A DNA stretch of 64,000 nucleotides. Source: Fragilaria crotonensis. Its lineage: Eukaryota; Bacillariophyta; Fragilariophyceae; Fragilariales; Fragilariaceae. Below are positions 12,496-23,907 of the stretch, one piece after another (positions within the stretch are counted from its first letter, which is position 1; each line of letters begins with the position of its first letter). The DNA lies in NCBI GenBank assembly GCA_022925895.1, contig JAKSYS010000263.1:1-64000 (forward strand). Direction: 5' to 3'. Below the pieces are notes generated by a model that saw nothing but the letters and a program-made list of their open reading frames with translations, was not told the origin of the DNA and did no database searches. A program made the translations under genes and the position numbers.

Positions 12496-13461
12496 ATGAT
12501 TGCACTATTACCACGACTGCTGCTGCTGATCGCGATGTGTTTCTTAGTTAACAGTTTCGGAAATGCAAAGTGCAGTACACGCTTCAAACATTCAACAAGT
12601 GTGCTGCTAGCGCATGGCCTCGATCGCCGTTCCGCCCTTGCCACGTCGATGGCTATCCTAACGGCATCGCGTCTACCCCCTGCCCAGGCTGATGCTCCTG
12701 ATATTCTTGCTCCTATAACTGATAAAGTCCTTATGGATGTGCGAATTTCTCGTCAGGATGGAACGTTTTATGTCCGAGACGATCTTGAAGATACTCCGGA
12801 AAACAAAGTGTTCTATGGACAACTCACAATTGGGCTCTTTGGTAATGTTGCACCCAAGACTGTCAAGGAGTTTCTATCATATGTAGATATCAACTTCAAC
12901 CCCGCGGATGAAAATCCTCTGCCATCCTACGCTCGTAGTTCCTTTGTCAGTTTGGATCAATCAACTGGATTACTCCTGGGCGGAAACATTCCTAGTCTGG
13001 AAGTCACTGAATTTGGAGGCTCAACAGCTCTCAAATATGGTGGCCGCATCTTAATGGCTCCTCTTTGGTTCGATGGGCAGCAGACAGAGCGAATCTCTCA
13101 CACAAGAAAGGGGTTATTTACCCATCGGACATTGGATGTGGCACCCACATTTGGGATAACCACAAGACCAGCTACAGAACTCGACGGCACGCACACCGTT
13201 TTTGGCCAACTCATCCTGGATGATACGAGTCAAAACTTCCTAAACCTCGTACAAGACCTGCCTACCTACTCCATGGAACGACCTCGTGGTGATCCGCGCC
13301 AGGAAACCGCCATGGACAATGTGGCGTCGGCTGTCTTCAACTCTCAGCGAGAAATCTTTCGATCGGCGGCCCAAACTTTGGGAGACACGAGGGTGAGCAA
13401 GTTGTATCCGGGAAAGTTGTTACGACGCGTGGAAGTGACGCAAATCCGACACGTGGTGTGA
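12496..13461 (+). CDS. Plastid-lumen cyclophilin-type peptidyl-prolyl isomerase
   Basis: Cyclophilin-fold protein, predicted to catalyse or assist proline isomerisation of thylakoid lumen proteins. The 321-codon frame is intact. The leader is composite: a hydrophobic signal (residues 3-20, LLPRLLLLIAMCFLVNS) followed by FG, a basic Ser-rich stretch, then RR with a hydrophobic segment (DRRSALATSMAILTASRLPP) and AQADA, which looks like a twin-arginine lumen signal. The mature domain has a cyclophilin start (GQLTIGLFGNVAPKTVKEFLSYV) and an FGQLIL segment near the end (HTVFGQLILDD). Several active-site residues of classical cyclophilins (FHRVI, QGGD) are replaced, with GLLLGGNIP in the QGGD position, so isomerase activity is doubtful. 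This resembles the divergent lumen cyclophilins of algae. Confidence 0.8.
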   Translation: MIALLPRLLLLIAMCFLVNSFGNAKCSTRFKHSTSVLLAHGLDRRSALATSMAILTASRLPPAQADAPDILAPITDKVLMDVRISRQDGTFYVRDDLEDTPENKVFYGQLTIGLFGNVAPKTVKEFLSYVDINFNPADENPLPSYARSSFVSLDQSTGLLLGGNIPSLEVTEFGGSTALKYGGRILMAPLWFDGQQTERISHTRKGLFTHRTLDVAPTFGITTRPATELDGTHTVFGQLILDDTSQNFLNLVQDLPTYSMERPRGDPRQETAMDNVASAVFNSQREIFRSAAQTLGDTRVSKLYPGKLLRRVEVTQIRHVV

Positions 13462-13931
13462 GGAGCGCTTGATGCACCCTAAAGTCATGAAGTGCGAAAG
13501 CTCTAGAGACAGAAGCATCAACCAATATCCCCATGTCAAGTGTCCCTCGATATTCTAAGGATCAATACGCAGCGCTAGAGGTGTGTGTGAACTTACGCGC
13601 GCCCGGCTGCTTCAAGAATCTTCCTGGTATCCTCGCAAAGCTATAAGAACCTTCACCATCGTTAGTTTACCGCATTTCTCGCCCGTCCCTTTTACATGTG
13701 TCACATCAAGACTAAGGATGGCATGTTTCCAAGGCCGTCCCTGATTATTGTGAGCATTATGCACAGTCAACATCGGTGTAAGGTACCTCCAGTTTTGCGT
13801 ACTGTTCCAGCTTATCAATATGGAACTAGACTCGTCACGTCTGCTCCGGCAGCAGGACAGTCCAGACATTTCCATAACGACCCGCATGATACCAAAATGA
13901 TTGATTGCGACCCAAGACATGACCACCAGTA
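13462..13931. other. Convergent intergenic region, nothing recognised
   Basis: About 470 bp between the convergent cyclophilin and sulfotransferase 3' ends. Open frames on both strands here do not resemble a protein family. Confidence 0.4.
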
Positions 13932-15179
13932 TCACTTTTTCGCTTTAGAGTCGACAAAACATCCATACTTGGTACAATTCAACGCCGCCGCGGCCAATTT
14001 GTAGCTTCCTCCATCGTGACAGGGATCAATGTCCCAGCGTTCCAGAAGGTTTCCAAAGTGGTCAGGAGAAGAAACGTGAACGCCCTTGGATGGCAAAAAG
14101 TACGTTCGAATCCATCGTGATCCATTGCGCGCATGTGCCATCAACACTTTGCGGAGATGCGCGTGTTCAGGATCACATATATTGATCTTCTTGGCGTTCC
14201 TCTCTTCTGCCTCTTTCTGAGACAAGTCCTTGCGCCCAGGTTTGAACCAGACCATCGGCGGCAGTTCATTCCTTAGATGGAGAAATTTCTGTAAATCCTT
14301 GCGAAATTGCCATGACCGTGTTTCATTCGGATCATTGAGTTGATCGACCTCGTATAGGAATACGCGTCCGGTAAGGTTATACTTTCTCAAGTAGCGCTGT
14401 CCCCAGAGCGGCATCAATGCACGTTCGGCTTTGGTCTGTCGCGTTTTCCCCAACATGGCAAGATTGACGTGAAAACCGGCTCGGTTCGTACATACGCCAT
14501 TTCCGTTCTTGCTGCAGGATCCAATGAGCTTTGAAAGGTTCAACATTTGGATGTTGTTTTGTATCCGGTGATTATAAAAAGATTCGAACCACTTGACAGG
14601 ATGGCGAATCCCTACAATCATGTCTGTGTTTGGAAAGAACCGCGCATAATTCGTCAAGGCAAGTTTGTTCTCAACATCTCGCGGACACTTGATCCCTCTC
14701 ACAAAATCTCCAGCGGGAAAGTCGGCATACATATCGTTAATCAGGCGCACATGCTGATTACTGCCGAGATCGCATCGTTCATCCTTGTGAATGTGTACTT
14801 CGGGGTTTTTGGCGAAATAGTGCATCAGCGTTGAGGTACCGCATTTTGGAAATGCACTGATCGCAAAGTTAAGGAGCCATTGGGGATCGCCCACCACATT
14901 CCAACCATCGACTATCTCATTTATCTTGGGTCTGGGATTTGGTTCGTACGGGCGAGGCGACCATTGGTTAACTTGTTTTTGTGATGTATTCAGAGTTGAG
15001 GGAAGAAATTGTTTTGTCTCAACATTGAGTGAAGAGAATGCGTCCGGTAGGTGGAGCATTGGATTATCGGCGAAAGCATTTTCACTTGTCGACCCTGCTA
15101 CCTTGAAAGAGACTCTGAGTAATTGGCACAGGCATATCATCACCACCACAACGCAGGCAACCAGAACTTGCACGGTCAT
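13932..15179 (-). CDS. Type II membrane sulfotransferase
   Basis: Predicted Golgi sulfotransferase moving sulfate from PAPS to a carbohydrate or protein. The frame is intact. The start was chosen at 15179, directly before a signal anchor (TVQVLVACVVVVMICLCQLL), rather than at the upstream in-frame ATG at 15323. The 5'-phosphosulfate loop is AISAFPKCGTSTLMHYF at about residues 106-122. The 3'-phosphate motif is IVGIRHPVKWFESFYNHR near residue 195 (conserved R and S). Several NxS/T sites and late Cys residues fit a lumenal domain. Diatom genomes carry many sulfotransferases of this P-K-C/S-G-T class, probably for extracellular sulfated polysaccharides. The substrate cannot be read from sequence. 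Confidence 0.88.
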   Translation of the reverse strand: MTVQVLVACVVVVMICLCQLLRVSFKVAGSTSENAFADNPMLHLPDAFSSLNVETKQFLPSTLNTSQKQVNQWSPRPYEPNPRPKINEIVDGWNVVGDPQWLLNFAISAFPKCGTSTLMHYFAKNPEVHIHKDERCDLGSNQHVRLINDMYADFPAGDFVRGIKCPRDVENKLALTNYARFFPNTDMIVGIRHPVKWFESFYNHRIQNNIQMLNLSKLIGSCSKNGNGVCTNRAGFHVNLAMLGKTRQTKAERALMPLWGQRYLRKYNLTGRVFLYEVDQLNDPNETRSWQFRKDLQKFLHLRNELPPMVWFKPGRKDLSQKEAEERNAKKINICDPEHAHLRKVLMAHARNGSRWIRTYFLPSKGVHVSSPDHFGNLLERWDIDPCHDGGSYKLAAAALNCTKYGCFVDSKAKK

Positions 15180-15860
15180 TTCGACAACGACCTGTCCTCC
15201 AACAGCTTCAAACTCCAAATAGTGCCTGTGATGGCAACCTTCAGCTCGCAAAAAGTTGGTCTGCATGAATTGTGTGAGGTGTTTGTCAACGCTTACCGCA
15301 ACGTACAATTGTACTTGGAGCACCGTACTACGTCTTCCATTGCAGGCACGAACTGATACTCGTAGGAGTACTGTAGTCTTGCATACAGAGCTCGTAGTGT
15401 CATAGTGTGCTGTCGGTACTGAATGGCGATTACTGAATGATTAATCAAAATTAATGCATACTCCAGTAAAGTACGTCTACAAGTACATCGAGTACCACGT
15501 AAAAGTAACTTTTACTCGAGTTTCTGGAGTACTTGTACTCGTTCTTGTTGCAAGTTGCAAGCAGCCACAGCCTTTGAGTATGTATGATACTCCGAGTACA
15601 TATATATACAAAATACAAATACCAAATACATTTATCGCATAGATGCAACTGTATGCCGGTCAAGGGCGGGACTGATGACGGATGACGGCGTGGATGCATA
15701 GCGAGGGGAAAGTGGAAAATAGCAGTAAGCGTTTTGTTGATAACCCGCCATTGCGGAACGGAACATAGATGAACATAAAGAGGTGAAGGGATAATCATTC
15801 CTTGAGGCATGATACCCGATTACTATCCATAAACGCTACATCTTCTGCCTGCCAAAGCGA
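15180..15860. other. Divergent intergenic region with GTAC motifs
   Basis: About 680 bp between the sulfotransferase and CysRS starts. GTAC-type motifs (GTACTACG, GGAGTACTGTAG, GAGTACTTGTACTCG) are concentrated at about 15300-15610, with a TATATATA tract at 15600. No gene is seen. Confidence 0.45.
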
Positions 15861-17961
15861 ATGAAAGGGCGCTCTTCTCTCATGCATACCACTGCAATTC
15901 GAAGGTTTCATGGCGCGACGTCGGTCGTCGTACCCTGTTCGTACCGGTCTACTGGTCGATCGTTAAGACCTACCCGAAGCCCAGGGCGACCACGAAGGAC
16001 CATTTGTCGAATACGTCACAGCTATTTCATTCGAATCGCCTCTGCAAGTCAGCACCACCGCGACAAGATGGCTTCTATCTCTACGACTCACTGTCAGAAA
16101 CGTTCAAATCTCTCCTTGATTTCGATGAACAAGGGTTTGGCATGGTACACATGCGGACCAACCACGTATGCCCCTGCTCACTTAGGTCACGCGAGGACCT
16201 ATGTGTGCTTAGACATTGTTCGTCGCGTTCTGGAACATCATCTTGACCAGAACCAACAACCACCACCACTCTTTGTCATGAACATTACTGATGTGGATGA
16301 TAAGATCCTAGCTACCTCCCGGAAACGGGAGAACTACCGCTGGATCTAGCGAGGCGATTCGAACACGATTTTGGAGAGATTTGGACGCCCTTAATTGCCT
16401 GCGACCACACGTGGTAACGCGAGTTTCTGAACATGTATTGTCCGATATCGTTCCTTACATTCAGCGCTTGAGCGACCAAGGGATGGCGTATGAATTAGAC
16501 GATGGCGTCTATTTCGATTTGAGATCTTTTGACGAAAAACTTGGAAAGGTGACTAAATATGGAAAGCTAGCTCCACCTTCGATTGCCACAGATTTCTTTT
16601 CTATTGGAAACGCAGATGCCTCGGAGCATACGAACAAAAAGGATCCTCGGGATTTTGTACTGTGGAAGAAGCGAAAGCATGGAGAGGCGCTTTTTTGGGA
16701 TTCGCCTTGGGGTGAGGGGAGACCTGGTTGGCATATTGAATGCTCTGCCATGATAGAGGCGGTTTCTAATGCCTTCAAGGATACTCACGAGTTCATGTTT
16801 CATGCTGGTGGAGTCGATCTTAAGTTTCCTCATCACACGAATGAAATCGCGCAATCAGAAGCCTATAACGCAAATCGCCTCGAGCAACAACATCGAGAAT
16901 GGATTCCACACTGGGTCCACACAGGACACCTTCATATCGATGGACTGAAAATGTCGAAATCGCTCAAGAATTTCGTCACGATCGAGGAGTTACTTGACGA
17001 CCACAATGGGGCCTCGTCGCTGTCATCGCCTGCGGACGACTTTCGTCTTTGGTGTCTCGGCCTTGCAGGCTCGTACAGAGGTCAAGCTGTCTTCTCCATG
17101 GAACGCATCCACGAGGCGAGGAGCGTACGTGAGAAGCTGGTCAAGTTTCTACTCGATGGTTCTGAATGGTTGGACGAATCTAGAGACTCTGGACCAAGGA
17201 ATTGGATGCAGACAGATATAGATTTATACAAGAGAGCCAATGAACGGTTCACCAAGTCTCAGTCAGCTATTCTGAACGATTTAGACGGAAAGGTGTTCTT
17301 ACAGGAGCTTGTTGCTATCGCCGACATGGGTAACGCGTACCTACGAACACCCCCTGTCGGGTCAGCTGGAGCGTTGGAGCATTGCATATCATTGTTGAGA
17401 AAATCGTTGTCGCTTGTCGGCTTTTCAGAAAAGACTGTTAGAGTCGGTTTGAGGCAAACTTCTTCTGAATCCCCTCATGCAATTGTTGGAGGTACGAGAG
17501 CATTGATTGAGGAGTTCGTCAACTTTCGAAGCGGGGTTCGCAATGCCGCTCTTGTCAATGTCCGAAACGGAGAATCGACAGAAACCGTACGGGAAATTCT
17601 TCGATTGTGTGACGAATCTCGTGATCTTGCGTTTCCCTCTATTGGCTTGCAGCTCATTGACGGGGACAGTGCAAAGTCATGGCGCTACTGTTTACCTCAC
17701 TCTCAAGGTCCTTCTGCCTCGGTCGCCGAGGTACCTGTTACGAAGGCGATTCAATTGGGAGACATCCCGCTGGAAGACTTCTTCAAGGTTGGACAATATG
17801 TTGGTATGTTCAGTGAATTCAATGATGACGGCGTTCCGATCACAAACTCAGACGGGTCAGTTATCTCCAACCGCCAAATGAAAAAGCTGATGGCGAAAAG
17901 GCAGAAACATGAGGAACGTTTGCGTCATGCTGCTGAGGAAAAAGCTCTGCAAGCCTCTTAA
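15861..17961 (+). CDS. Cysteinyl-tRNA synthetase, frame-broken
   Basis: Class I synthetase that charges tRNA-Cys. Features in order: LYDSLSETFKSLL, the zinc/catalytic segment GLAWYTCGPTTYAPAHLGHART (HLGH is the HIGH motif), MNITDVDDKI, the long catalytic domain with WHIECSAM and LKFPHHTNEIAQSEA, the KMSKS motif in GLKMSKSLKNFVTI, then a DALR-like region and a basic coiled C-terminus. The protein continues through one-base frame changes at about 16135, 16340 and 16375. At 16375 one T missing from a TTTT run would give HDFWRDLDALNCL. The N-terminus before LYDSL is basic and Ser/Thr-rich, compatible with organelle targeting, but its frame is uncertain, so the start is approximate. It is convergent with the next gene, with an 81-bp gap. 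Confidence 0.92.
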
Positions 17962-18042
17962 AAGGACGGCAGATGAATCCAATAGCTATTTACAATTGTG
18001 GAGCGTGTGGCTTACTTTCTACAGGTGTACTCCGTATAGTGC

Positions 18043-19224
18043 TCATTGAAAATAGCACTCCTCAGTGACTCCGTGCCAAATGCATCCGAAATCGCCGAGC
18101 ATTTCCTCCTCCATCTTCTCTTCAGTCCTCTCAAAGCAATGTGTTGCGAAATCTTTCCACACCGTGACGTCGTCGTCTTGAGTAGGAGGTTCGTTCCACG
18201 CCTTGTCCTTTAGAACAGAAACTCCTCCATCGCGCAGCATCTTGAGTGCCAACTCTGGGGATGGCCTGCCGAAGAAGATTTGATGTTCAATGGGCACCCA
18301 CGCAAAACTGAAGTATTCTTCACCAATTATGATCAGCTGGCCCTCCATCCATTGCGAGTTTTGAAAGTTTTCTTCAGCCACACGACCGAGGCCGTGGTAG
18401 CGAGGAAGCTGGGTTGTTCCCCACTTCTTGGATGCCTTCTCAGTTAGCATAATGGGACTGAGGGGTTCAGGCTTTGTACCTCGATTAATACGATTTAATG
18501 CCAGAGGATTCAAATCAGCTTGAATGTGATTTCACCCCGAGGAACATTCTGGTCCCCAGTGACCTTGAAGGCAATAAGAGTGTCACCTGCGTAGGTAACA
18601 TTAATCATTTCGTACCCATGGCTGCCATACCTTACGAGATCGTCAGCGAATTGAATTGAAAAACAAATATGCCAACAGGCTAAGCAGTTCGACTTACTTT
18701 CCAACCCATAGACCTTCCAAGTTGAAATGAGGAAGGCAACTACGTGCATTTAGGGCTCTACCTTTGTGAAAGATCTCATCCTCTGTGCGCCCATCACGTG
18801 CGGCTTTGTGCATAGCCTCGAGTTCTGTTCTGTACACAAGCTCTGGGTCACGTCTCTCGACTTTGCGAAGACTTCTTCGGATTTCTCTTTCAGTTTCTTC
18901 AGCATTGCTGTTAATCGCCTCGACTAACTGATTACTCAAATCATTCATGGTTCCTCTCAGATCCCACAGATCATTACCGTACTTTGCAAACTGACCTTCA
19001 TTCTCCTTCTCCCGGTCTAAGCGCTCTCGTCGAGCTTGTGACTCAAGCAGCGGTTCCAAATACCCAAATTCTGCAAGGCGACGACGGCCACTTCCGTCGT
19101 GCGCTGCACCGTCAGCGGCCTCGAACAAACGTGATGACAGCATTGGACTGCTGCTTGGCAAGACCACGAACGCCGTGGCCGTGAGGATGCATGAATAGAT
19201 GAAGAGGACGGCAGCCAGTGCCAT
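18043..19224 (-). CDS. Plastid-targeted conserved protein with UVR-like helical region (paralog A)
   Basis: I do not know the function. The start at 19224 gives a signal peptide (MALAAVLFIYSCILTATAF) followed by VV, an ASAF-like plastid motif. A helical, charged region (ETEREIRRSLRKVERRDPEL) resembles the two-helix UVR motif of UvrB/UvrC and clpC-type proteins. It is followed by LPHFNLEGLWVGKYGSHGYE and a beta-rich domain (INVTYAGDTLIAFKVTGDQ, QWMEGQLIIIGEEYFSFAWVP, QIFFGRPSPELAL). An intron at 18631-18697 splits the codon for K in GKYG. A one-base shift near 18515 separates TFK from DLNPLALNR. It is closely related to the gene at 21841-22960. The GLWxGxYGxHG motif is shared with some plant F-box-associated domains, so a sensor or quality-control role is speculative. 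Confidence 0.7.
18631..18697 (-). other. Intron, paralog A
   Basis: GTAAGT donor, GTAAG acceptor, 67 bp, phase 2, inside the codon for K of GLWVGK-YG. The paralog at 21841 has an intron at exactly the same codon and phase. Confidence 0.85.
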
Positions 19225-19721
19225 GTTGGTCAGGATTGTTTCTGCGAAAATTCCAACTTGTGAGGCATTTCGTTGGTGCTTGATCGGTTGATCCAAACGG
19301 TGACACCTTCTGTGATGCTGAGTGAGGGACGAATTCTGTTCTGCTCCTCTGCCCATTCCTAATCCGATATTTGAAGGTTCACGTCATTCTCCAGTCTCTA
19401 TCCACTCCTCGATATTCACAGCGAAAAAGAATTTTGATGAGAACCCTCGAACATACGTCAATCCTCATCAACGCACGTCATACACTGCACGTCGGGCGGG
19501 ATGCTAATCTACTAGGACAATACGCTAGTAGTCCAGTAGTGTATTCGGATTATGTGTGCTCCCTATACCAGTACGTTGTACTTGTACCACGTATTCATGT
19601 AGTGTTTGCTGCTTCCTTTTGTGTCTTGGGCGTACATAACTTCCACCACCGCGGGCTGTTTTTATACCTCCTATCTCCTTTATCCTATATCGCATATTCA
19701 CTTGTGGTGCAACTACAAGTA

Positions 19722-19876
19722 CCGTATTTCTCGGAATTTTGTTCCTCGGATTCCTGTACGTGTACGGTACCCTTTGCCGAAAATCGATGTACATTTTTGA
19801 CCCACTCGACTCCAAAAAGTGAGCCCTTTTTAGATCCTTTTGCAGAGCAAATTCTGGCATTTCGCTGAAACGTCAA
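19722..19876 (+). mobile_element. Truncated copy of the CCGTATTTCTCGG MITE
   Basis: The left terminal repeat CCGTATTTCTCGGAATTTTG follows a TA. The next 150 bp (ATGTACATTTTTGACCCACT, GTGAGCCC, TTCTGGCATTTCGCTGAAAC) match the left part of the complete element at 58791-59121. Homology stops near 19876 and I find no right terminal repeat downstream, so the copy is truncated or interrupted. Confidence 0.75.
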
Positions 19877-21840
19877 GATCTAGCAATTGGAATATCAACA
19901 CATCTGATGCTGCTTCCATTACCTTAATTGTACTTAGTCTAAATGCAGTGTTGAGGGGAATGGGTACCGAGCCTGCCTTGATTCTTCAGCAAAGTAGAAA
20001 ACAAGAAGGCCTTTTGGAATGTGGTCCTAAATACTCCTGTCATATTCAATCCATCAAATGGACTTATCAGCACTTTATTGTCTCCCAATGGAGGACACAT
20101 GATGGACATGGCAGTAATGAACTCTTTCTCATCAATCGCAAGGAAAGCATCAATGCATTTCGTCAACTTTGTTCATGCTTCTACAAATGTAGAAACAGCA
20201 AGGCAGTAATAGCTTAAATAATCTTGGTTGGTATGTGATTTCCAATTGAATCAGTGTGATATTGGTTAAGAAGATACTGGAGTATCTACCTCCTTTGTCT
20301 GACATACAAACCATCAACTTAACCCCAGCTGTACCATTCTTCAGAGAGGAGTCAAAAGGTTGGAATGGATATGTTGAGAATTGTGGTGTGCAATTTCATT
20401 GGTGCTTGCTTCCAAAATGAGAAAATATTCTGACATGGTGGCATCACAGCCTCATTATTTAGTTGTGGTTATACATGATACATTCTGTTCTAGGCACAGC
20501 GCCTGCTGGCTGAGCTGTGAACGAAAGACAAATATGTGCCAGCTGGAGGTGAAAAATCATTTTGACTTGCTGTTGGGCTGTTGCTATGCTGGATATACCA
20601 GTGTGAGCTTCATTTTGCTGCCACTTGCTGACAAAACATCTCCCAACAAACAAATCTGACTGCTGCCAGCATGTGCACATGAAAAACATATCTGCTGACA
20701 TGATCTTATGATGAAGCTGACAAGTAAGAAATTTTCCAAGTACGAAACAATATGCCAACAAAAAATCTGCTGTCATCTTCTGACATTTGCTCATGAGACA
20801 CAAATCTGCTAGCCTTCATTGATGTTAAAAAATTGCTGACATTTGCTGAACCTTTCCATATCTACTAACAATGCAACACCTTTGTTAGAGCGTTGTTAAG
20901 CCTCTAATAGTTAGTTCAAATTTAAACTGATAACAGGGCCGCCAGACATTGGCTGGCGCACACATCCTCTATGTCTCGAATTTCAGTCCCAAACCTGCTT
21001 TGCCCCGACGTTCCTGGACCTGCAACCTGCAACACGGTGTAAAATGTACTGTAGGACTGCGCCACTATTGAGTCCTTTTAATCGTCCTGTACAAGTACCA
21101 GTACTACGTACGTTACTCAAGTCTACTCTACCGGTAGCTAGTATGCTGAGACTACTACCGGTAGAGTAGCAGGCACTCAGCTACAACACAATATCGTACT
21201 CCGAGTACTACAGTACGTCTGTGTACCTCAGTATTGCTACAAGGTTGTAGTAGTACCGTTTTGTACCTCGTACCAGGTACTGCACTTGTTTCATCACACT
21301 TCACTCTTCGCCAATTTCGCCTATATGAGCTTTATGCGAACTGCCGGTTGAGGCTTGTAGAGACCTGTCCATGTCACGGTACGCTCACGCCAGCCCATAC
21401 GTTGTACTAAGTCAGCACTGGTCCACTGTGCACTACTGTCACATGACTGCCCACCCAGATCTTCCAGTCATTCCACACATGCCCGCACGTCCACTGTCCA
21501 CTGTCCACTCTCATACGCCCAGCTGTCGCACACCGCATTCGTCATCTTGACCATTAGCGCATGGCGACTACAATTTGCAGTCGTCATTGCTGCTTCATAT
21601 TGCCCCATTCAGATTACGACGTCACGTTTGCTTTCGTGGACACCCAATTGGCAGGGATTTTCAGATGCTGTTCGGATGTCTGATTTGATCCCGCAAGGTG
21701 ACGGAGAGCTATCGTATCGTACCAGTCAGATCCTCGACCAAAAACAAAAAAACTAGAGCATCAACTCGTGTACGTTGTCATATTTTCGTTTTGAACGAGA
21801 TACTCTGAATTGCGACGATCTGGTCGTTCAAATCCGCATC
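19877..21840. other. Intergenic repeat-bearing stretch
   Basis: About 2 kb without a supported gene. 19880-20220 has one plus-strand frame (20021-20209) with no recognised domain. About 20640-20880 contains several degenerate copies of AAATCTGCTGACAT-like words, perhaps another short-repeat array. About 21090-21280 is dense in GTAC motifs, including two copies of CTACCGGTAG-type palindromes (21128, 21158). The rest is unremarkable. Confidence 0.45.
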
Positions 21841-22960
21841 ATGACTCGCTTGTTCCACATCAACGCAGCTATTCTAGCCATATCATCAGCCTCTGCTTTC
21901 ACATGCTTGACGCCACCTTCATCATCACACTCTGTATTCACCGGCCGCTCTCCTCAACCTCTTCACATGTCACTCTCCCATACTGGTGACTGGGAACTCC
22001 CTGATGAAACACCAGACGGAGGCGATGACACAAGCCTCATGGAGTCACCACCAGTGATTATCAGCTTTGTCCAAGGTGATGACTTGCAACGGTTGCGAAT
22101 CCAAGTCTTGGAACTGCGAGCAGAATTGTACGATGCCAAAGCCGCTAATGACGCTGCTCGTGTTCTTGAGCTCCAGCACTCCATCATCAAGGCACAACAA
22201 CATGACGCCGAATTCGTATACTCTGTATCTCTCGAACGTATGGAAGCAGCGGAAGCTCGCGGTCGATGGGTGGAAGCTGAGAAGTTTCGGTTGGACGCTA
22301 TCGAGGCACGTCAATCGTTGCCACAGTTCAATCTGGAAGGCTTGTGGGTTGGAAAGTAAGTAAAGTGCGATACATCAGTATAATGGACTCGAATTCATTG
22401 TTTCGCTAACTTTTGTGATGTCATCTTCAAGATACGGCGACCATGGATACGAAATGATTAATGTCACGTACGTGGGCGACACTCTTCTTGCGCATAAAGT
22501 AACTGGTGAGCAAAACGTGCCCCAGGGTCAGCTATCCTTTACCGTGGACTTGAGTCCGAAATTGGAGAAGGAACAATTTTTGGAACCTGTCGTACTTGGC
22601 GAGGCCGCAGCACGACAATGGGGTGCTAAGTTTCTCTCGCGATTCAGTGGCAAGGGTCAAGTGGCAGGAGAAGGGTACACTAACGCCCAGTTTGTGGAAG
22701 GACAGCTGATTCTTGTTAATGATTTCTTCTCGTTCGCTTGGGTACCCATTGGCCATCAAGTGTTTTTTGGGAGACCAAGTGCTGAGTTGACACTGAAGCT
22801 CTTGAGGGAGTCAGAAGAAGGCGCTCGGGGCGTAGACAAGGCACGTGCTCACCTTGCTCGATGCATGGAGGAGACAAAGAGTCTTGAAGAAGATGACGTT
22901 GAAGACATTCCCGCTATCGCCCAACATGACTACTACGGCGTCCAGGGATACTTCGATTGA
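21841..22960 (+). CDS. Plastid-targeted conserved protein with UVR-like helical region (paralog B)
   Basis: Close relative of the minus-strand gene at 18043-19224. The leader is textbook diatom plastid targeting: MTRLFHINAAILAISSASAF-T, with the ASAF motif at the predicted cleavage site. Then come a linker, a charged helical region (LRIQVLELRAELYDAKAAND), LPQFNLEGLWVGKYGDHGYE, and the beta-rich domain (INVTYVGDTLLAHKVTGEQN, EGQLILVNDFFSFAWVPIGH, VFFGRPSAELTLKLL). The second exon is intact. A 76-bp intron (22356-22431) has the same position and phase as in paralog A. The two genes lie 2.6 kb apart in head-to-head orientation, so a local inverted duplication is likely. Function unknown. Confidence 0.75.
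22356..22431 (+). other. Intron, paralog B
   Basis: GTAAGT donor and TTCAAG acceptor, 76 bp, splitting the codon for K of GLWVGK-YG, homologous to the intron of paralog A. Confidence 0.88.
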
Positions 22961-23428
22961 AGTATATTATACCTGTCTTATGCATTGTGCAACATTCATG
23001 CCACCGCCTGACAAAATGGAGGACATGCCTACTTCGCCTTTCAGGGATTCTTCGTGTACACTAAGTTTTATCAGAAGACGTATGCCATGTAATGCACCGC
23101 AGGCATGGCGACGCTTTGCCAATAACGGAGGGAAGCCATACGTTTCCCCTTGTAATGCTAAATTTATTACGTTCACCCATTATGCGTTGAGATCGACACC
23201 TGTACCTGCGATGGCCTTACGGAGGTGTGTTCGATGTTTACCTATTCTATGAAACTTCGTGCCGCAAGGTCAGCTTTCTGCACGTGTGACACTGCATGTC
23301 TTGAGTGCTTCAACCCTGCAGAATCATAGCGCACACGTCAAACTTTCATCTTTGTGAGTCAAGCTGTCACGCCAGAAGGACGATACCACTGGTATGACAT
23401 TCGGTAGTTTTTCCTGTATGCAGGACCA
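22961..23428. other. Intergenic, nothing recognised
   Basis: 3' flank of paralog B leading into the nested-repeat cluster. No conserved frame seen. Confidence 0.4.
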
Positions 23429-23907
23429 GGGACATGCGGAAATTCTTCTCAGGACGGAAATAATAACCGTCTTTTGCCGTTGACTGTTTTAAAACCAATG
23501 ATGGATAACGGCAAAATATTTTTGAGCATATCGAAAATGTCAGACTCGCGCTCGTGAGCTTGGCTTGCGCGTTTCCGAAACCTTCTTATGAACGAAGAAT
23601 GTTGAAAGGACCTTCTTCGCCCGAAGAAGCCTGCTTCCTAATCTTCTTCGTGCGAAGAAACCTTCTTCGTTGGATGTCGTTTTCTACTTACGTCATCGAA
23701 GAAGGTGTTCACATAAAGTCTGGTCTGGTACATGTTGCACACTGAACCAACGTAGAATATTTTTGTGTGTGTCACTTCAAAACCTTCTTCGCATGTCTTC
23801 TTCGTCCGAAGTAGGTTTGCAAATCGTCCTCTTCGCTGGAAGCGTGTTGAAGATTTTTGTCTCTCAAATCGTTGTTGGGGTGTGACTGGCGTGCTCGATG
23901 GGAATCT

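Noticed and set aside
19525-19868. Overlapping frames of 165 and 111 codons
   Set aside because: They cross the truncated MITE and GTAC words, and no conserved protein is visible.
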